From assembly GCA_027625915.1 (NCBI GenBank), contig JANTQA010000040.1:1612001-1676000 (forward strand): a DNA stretch of 64,000 nt, written 5' to 3'. The notes under the pieces were generated by a model, which worked only from the letters and a program-made list of their open reading frames with translations, did no database searches and was not told where the DNA came from. The stretch's first letter is position 1; each line of letters begins with the position of its first letter. The position numbers were made by a program, and so were the translations under genes. Positions 60,154 through 64,000 of this stretch are shown here, piece after piece. This DNA comes from Anaeramoeba flamelloides. Lineage: Eukaryota > Metamonada > Anaeramoebidae.

Positions 60154-63067
60154 ATTTTTTAGATCCTTATGATTTTTTTTTGATTTCGAGTAAAAAAACA
60201 ATTACAGAAAAAAATCTGAAAAAAAAAAAAAATAAAAGCAATAACTTGAAAAACAATGCGAAAGAACCAAAATTGTTGTACTATAAGTTTCAAAATTAAT
60301 TGACCAAAATTTACATTCAGTTTCCCAAAAAAAGATTTATAAATCAAGTAGCTTTTCAAATTTTCAATAATCTTAAAAGAAGTTTAAATTATTAATTCTC
60401 TTTTTAGAATTGGGGATCTTTGGTGATTTGTTTTAATTCTTAAGGGTGTGTGATTTTTTTGGAAAACTAAATGAAAATGTTTGATCTTTTTATTATAAAA
60501 TTTACAGTCAAAGAAATTAAACCAATCACTCTAATTTTGAATAGATTTTAATATTTTTTGATTTTTTTTTTAGTCTTTGTACCTTAAAAAAGTTTTTTAA
60601 TTGTTTTTAAATTAGAAAAATTAAGGTGAATGATTTTTACAGCTGCCTTCAAAAAGTGACTAATCAAATAATTTGAAAGTTTTACTCAAACTGTTGAAAA
60701 GGGGGTTAGCCCAAAAGTTTTAGAAACATTGTTTTGAAAAAGTTTGATAATGAATTTTTTTAAAAAAACTACCATATTGTTTCATCTTTCAATTTTTTAT
60801 TTTTTTTTTATTTGGAGGAGAAAAATAAATTAAGCAACCTCTGATTATATTAATTAGTTATATGTACTCATTTGTTCTTCGAATTTTTAATGAGAAGTAA
60901 AACAACAAAATTAGAATTAAATAGAAAAAAAAAATAGTTTTGGATAATTAAATTAACAAGGGTTTTAGGCACTCAATATCAAGTAAATCTTTTTCAATGA
61001 AAATATAATTCAAAAAAAAAAAAAAAATAATAAAAACTATTGATAATTAAATCTTAACACTTAATAATCCAAGATGGATGTTTGTCTGGTGGGGTAAAAT
61101 AACAATAAAATGAAGGTATTTCAATTGATAAATTATATTAACTTTTATCCATTCCCTTTTAAAATAATGCATTGATTATTTCATAGTAAATGTATAGTTG
61201 AAAATTCAGTGTTAAAATAAAACCTTGTTGATTAATGAAAAGAATTTTGGAGTTACTAAAACTGTATCTTATAAATCAAAGAGTATGTGAAATAGATACA
61301 TGACTAATATTTTGAATATAATTGATTTTTCAAAAAAAAAAATATTCTCAGTCTTGAATTTTTAAAAAAAGAATTGATTTTTTAGGATTTACTTTTTTTA
61401 ATAAAAAAAAAAAATTATCTGTTAAAGAGAGAATTTTTTATTGACTAAATTTGTATCTTACTATTCAAAGGGTGAATAATTACACAAAAATAAAACAAAA
61501 GAAAAATAAATTTAATTTTAAAAAACATGGTCGTAATATTTCCATTTTTGGTAATTTCTAACTAAAATATTGTTTTATCACATAATAAACTTTATACTCC
61601 TTTTTGTTTTTTTATTTAGTTTTTATTAATTATATTTTTACTTTATAATTAGAAATAATTATATTTTTCTTATATTATAATATATTATTATTTCTTTTCC
61701 AGATTCGATTTTTTTTAAAAAAAAATTATTTATTAATTTCCCCCTTCGTTTAATCAATTGTTTACAAACAAAATAAAAATAAAATTTTAAAATTTCAATA
61801 ATAAAAAAACAATTCCATCTTTTTTAATTAGGAATAATAAAAGGGTTAATTTTTTGTAATAAATACCAGTGTTATTTTTTTTCGAAAGATAAAACAAGAT
61901 AAATTCAATTATTTATTATTTTGATTATTTTATCAAAAAATTTTTTTACTAACAAATAATTAACAAAGTTCAACAAAATTTAGCCTTATTATTTATATTT
62001 TATATCCGAACCAAAAAATATAGCTAAATAAGGATTTTCTTGATACTATTATTAGTAAAACAAATAAATAATGGTGTTAAACTTGTTTCTGGTCATTAAA
62101 TTCCTTTTCAAAAGTTAGTAATGCTAAAAAATGATATTTATTTTTTTAACAAGAGTTTAGCTTCAGTTAGGTTACCTACCTTAATATAAAATATTCTATA
62201 TTTTTAAAGAATTATAACTTTTTATCAGGGTTTTTTATGTTTGTAATTTGAAAAAAATTAAAGTAAAATTGTTCAAAAAAAGTATTATAAACTCTAGAAT
62301 AATATTCACCAAATTGAGAGTTAACTAAAAGTATTAGAAAATAGTTTACACCAAAATATCAACACATCTAAAAATCCTTATTCCAAAAAGTAAAAAATCA
62401 AGTAAACTCCAAATTGTTGTTTGTTATTGATTTATAAATAGTTCATTGATATTTCTTTCAAAATAAAAAATGCTGAAACATAATTTCTGTAAATCGATAG
62501 CAAAATTTATGTTGCCTATTGATAAAAGATAATATCCATCTTATAAAACTAAAATTATCAAAAGAAGATCAATTTTCATATTTAGATTTATTTTATTGAC
62601 ATATGAATAAAATCAAAATTTATAAGTAAATTTGTCAATGAGTTTCAAAAACAAGGTAAAAAAAATCTTATTTTCTTCTGAGGAATCATTAAAATTACTA
62701 CACTAATTGTTTTTTTCTGAAAACTTTTTAAAATATATTTTGGTGATAAGAGAAAAAAGCAAATTGTTGAATCATTTTTACAAAATACATACCGACAAAT
62801 GTTGTCCGGTTTATGCTGACAATTTTTTTCGATTTGACAAAGATCGTTACAAGTTTCTAAAAAAAGATTGAAGATCTATTAGATCTTTACAGTTTTCTTT
62901 TCAAAGAATTTTAAAAAATAATGATTTTCTTTGGTTGTGTTTTTGACATAAATAGTAATTTTTTTTGAGATCTTAAACAAAGTAGTCTACCAAAAGCTAA
63001 ATTTGTGTTAAACCTAATTTCAACAAGAGTTGGTTATTTGTTTTAAAGGTTACAAAAAAAATATGAA
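60154..63067. other. 2.9-kb gene-free interval
   Basis: AT-rich throughout, with stops in all frames. No gene, repeat family or RNA recognised. The frame 60159-60359 (-) is low-complexity. Confidence 0.4.
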
Positions 63068-63100
63068 TTGAAATATAATCATTTTTTTTCAAAGGTTAAT

Positions 63101-64000
63101 ATGGCTTATTCTCAAAGTTACAATGGGTCAAACTTCTTAAGAATAAACAAAACAAAAAAGCACACTTCTGGAATTGTGTCCAACAATGAAGTTTACTCAA
63201 GCTTTGAAACAATAAAACCTTTGGTGATTCAAAAAACAAAAAAAAATTATCCACTTTTTGATGATTTCAATTTATTAACAAACAAAAACATTATCACAAG
63301 AAAACAAAACAAACGAAGCCCATCCAAATTAAACTTGATTGTTCAAAAGCCCTCTCAAAAAAAGAAACAAAAAAGTAGTAACATTCTGCGCACCCCGAAA
63401 AAAACACTATTAAAATTCCAATCTCGAACATCTCCTAAAAAAAACCAATTAAATTTCCAACTAAATCAAGGATTCTTAACACAAAGAAAACGACAACGAA
63501 CTCGTAAAATTCTTGATTTTTCCAGCAACAAAACTATGAAAATGCAAAAAATTCCCCGTCGCTTGGAATTTCCCAAAAAAAAGCATCTCTCACTCAAAAA
63601 AAATCCACAAAATCAACAAACTATCAATCACACAACTTTCTAAGTTATGGTCTAATAAACAACAAACAATTCTCTGTAAGACACAAAAACTTTTTAACAA
63701 TTAAAAAAAAAAACACGTTAAATTTTGATCAAAGTACAAACAAGTATGATCAAATAAAAAAAAAAAACAATAAACAATTTCAATTTAACTTGAACTCTCC
63801 AACAAGAAGAAAAAGAAAAACAAAGAAAAACCCAAACAAAAAAACAAACAACTTACAAACTCAACAAAAAGAAAAACAAAATATCTTCCCAAACCAAACC
63901 CAAAACCAAAAACAAAACCAAAATTTCAATGTAAGAACACAACCAACTTTACAACCCTGGAGCCAAAATACTCAACAACCCAACCAACAAACAAAATCAT
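63101..64000 (+). CDS. Basic, low-complexity protein, partial at the right edge
   Basis: The first ATG is at 63101 (MAYSQSYNGSNFLRINKTKK), just after an AG at about 63096-63097 that could instead be an acceptor. The frame is open to 63643. From about 63523 a different frame is the one that continues, reading QQNYENAKNSPSLGISQKKA, then STNYQSHNFLSYGLINNKQF, and staying open to base 64000 (SPTRRKRKTKKNPNKKTNN, then Gln/Asn/Thr-rich). The switch lies near a good acceptor (TTGATTTTTCCAG, about 63511-63523), so a short intron or an indel separates the two parts. I found no donor that restores phase. Lys/Arg/Asn/Gln-rich, with SP and TP sites; perhaps a nuclear or cytoskeletal protein. No family recognised. 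Confidence 0.5.

Overview
This window looks like nuclear DNA of a very AT-rich, intron-bearing unicellular eukaryote. By eye GC is about a fifth to a quarter, long A/T runs and (TA)n, (TG)n and (CA)n microsatellites are everywhere, and proteins carry long runs of Asn, Lys, Gln or Asp/Glu. Introns are GT-AG with T-rich 3' ends. The clearest genes are eukaryotic: Sec61 gamma, importin alpha with an IBB domain, an ArfGAP, an Alba/RGG protein and a PH-domain protein. One gene encodes rubrerythrin, an oxygen/peroxide-defence enzyme of anaerobes. The combination suggests an anaerobic or microaerophilic protist, such as an anaeramoebid or a similar amoeba. That assignment is inference; there is no rRNA or organellar marker here.

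Layout: 1-4.5 kb has no convincing gene but holds a decayed Tc1/mariner transposase and a possible 1.6-kb element ending in CACAGGT. At 4.56-6.45 kb lies a four-exon PH-domain gene (+). At 9.25-10.68 kb are exons resembling the C-terminal half of a PP6/Sit4-associated (SAPS) subunit (+). At 11.4-13.9 kb there are further mariner, hairpin and LINE remnants. An ArfGAP gene (-) occupies 14.04-15.53 kb and a two-exon Sec61 gamma gene (+) 17.10-17.44 kb. From 18 to 25.4 kb there are fragments, a coiled-coil exon (-), a second mariner pseudogene and an acidic, low-complexity gene (-). At 28.1-29.9 kb are exons with a possible VPS9 domain (-). At 30.1-32.0 kb is a LINE-type retrotransposon relic interrupted by a cluster of palindromes. 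At 33-34 kb is an unidentified Lys/Glu-rich gene (-). A 1.24-kb inverted-repeat transposon occupies 34.46-35.69 kb, and a 1.39-kb foldback element 38.04-39.43 kb. A small basic protein gene (-) lies at 39.45-40.42 kb, five-exon rubrerythrin (+) at 41.46-45.16 kb and five-exon importin alpha (+) at 48.34-56.48 kb. A large palindrome cluster is at 57.6-58.3 kb, the Alba/RGG gene (+) at 59.31-60.15 kb, and a basic, low-complexity gene (+) runs off the right edge from 63.1 kb.

The genes are a housekeeping assortment without operon-like grouping: membrane traffic (ArfGAP, Sec61 gamma, possible VPS9), nuclear import, phosphatase regulation, RNA/chromatin binding and oxidative defence. The less usual content is the mobile DNA. 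At least six families of short inverted-repeat elements are present, several in two or three copies within this one window, and some sit inside introns of rubrerythrin and importin alpha. Two observations deserve most attention. One is a family of stacked palindromes sharing a GGCACTTGACGGCACT-type spacer, found twice at nearly the same place in LINE relics. The other is a pair of about 1.24-kb elements with TA-flanked inverted ends and sub-terminal arrays of ATCGCGAT-like palindromes.
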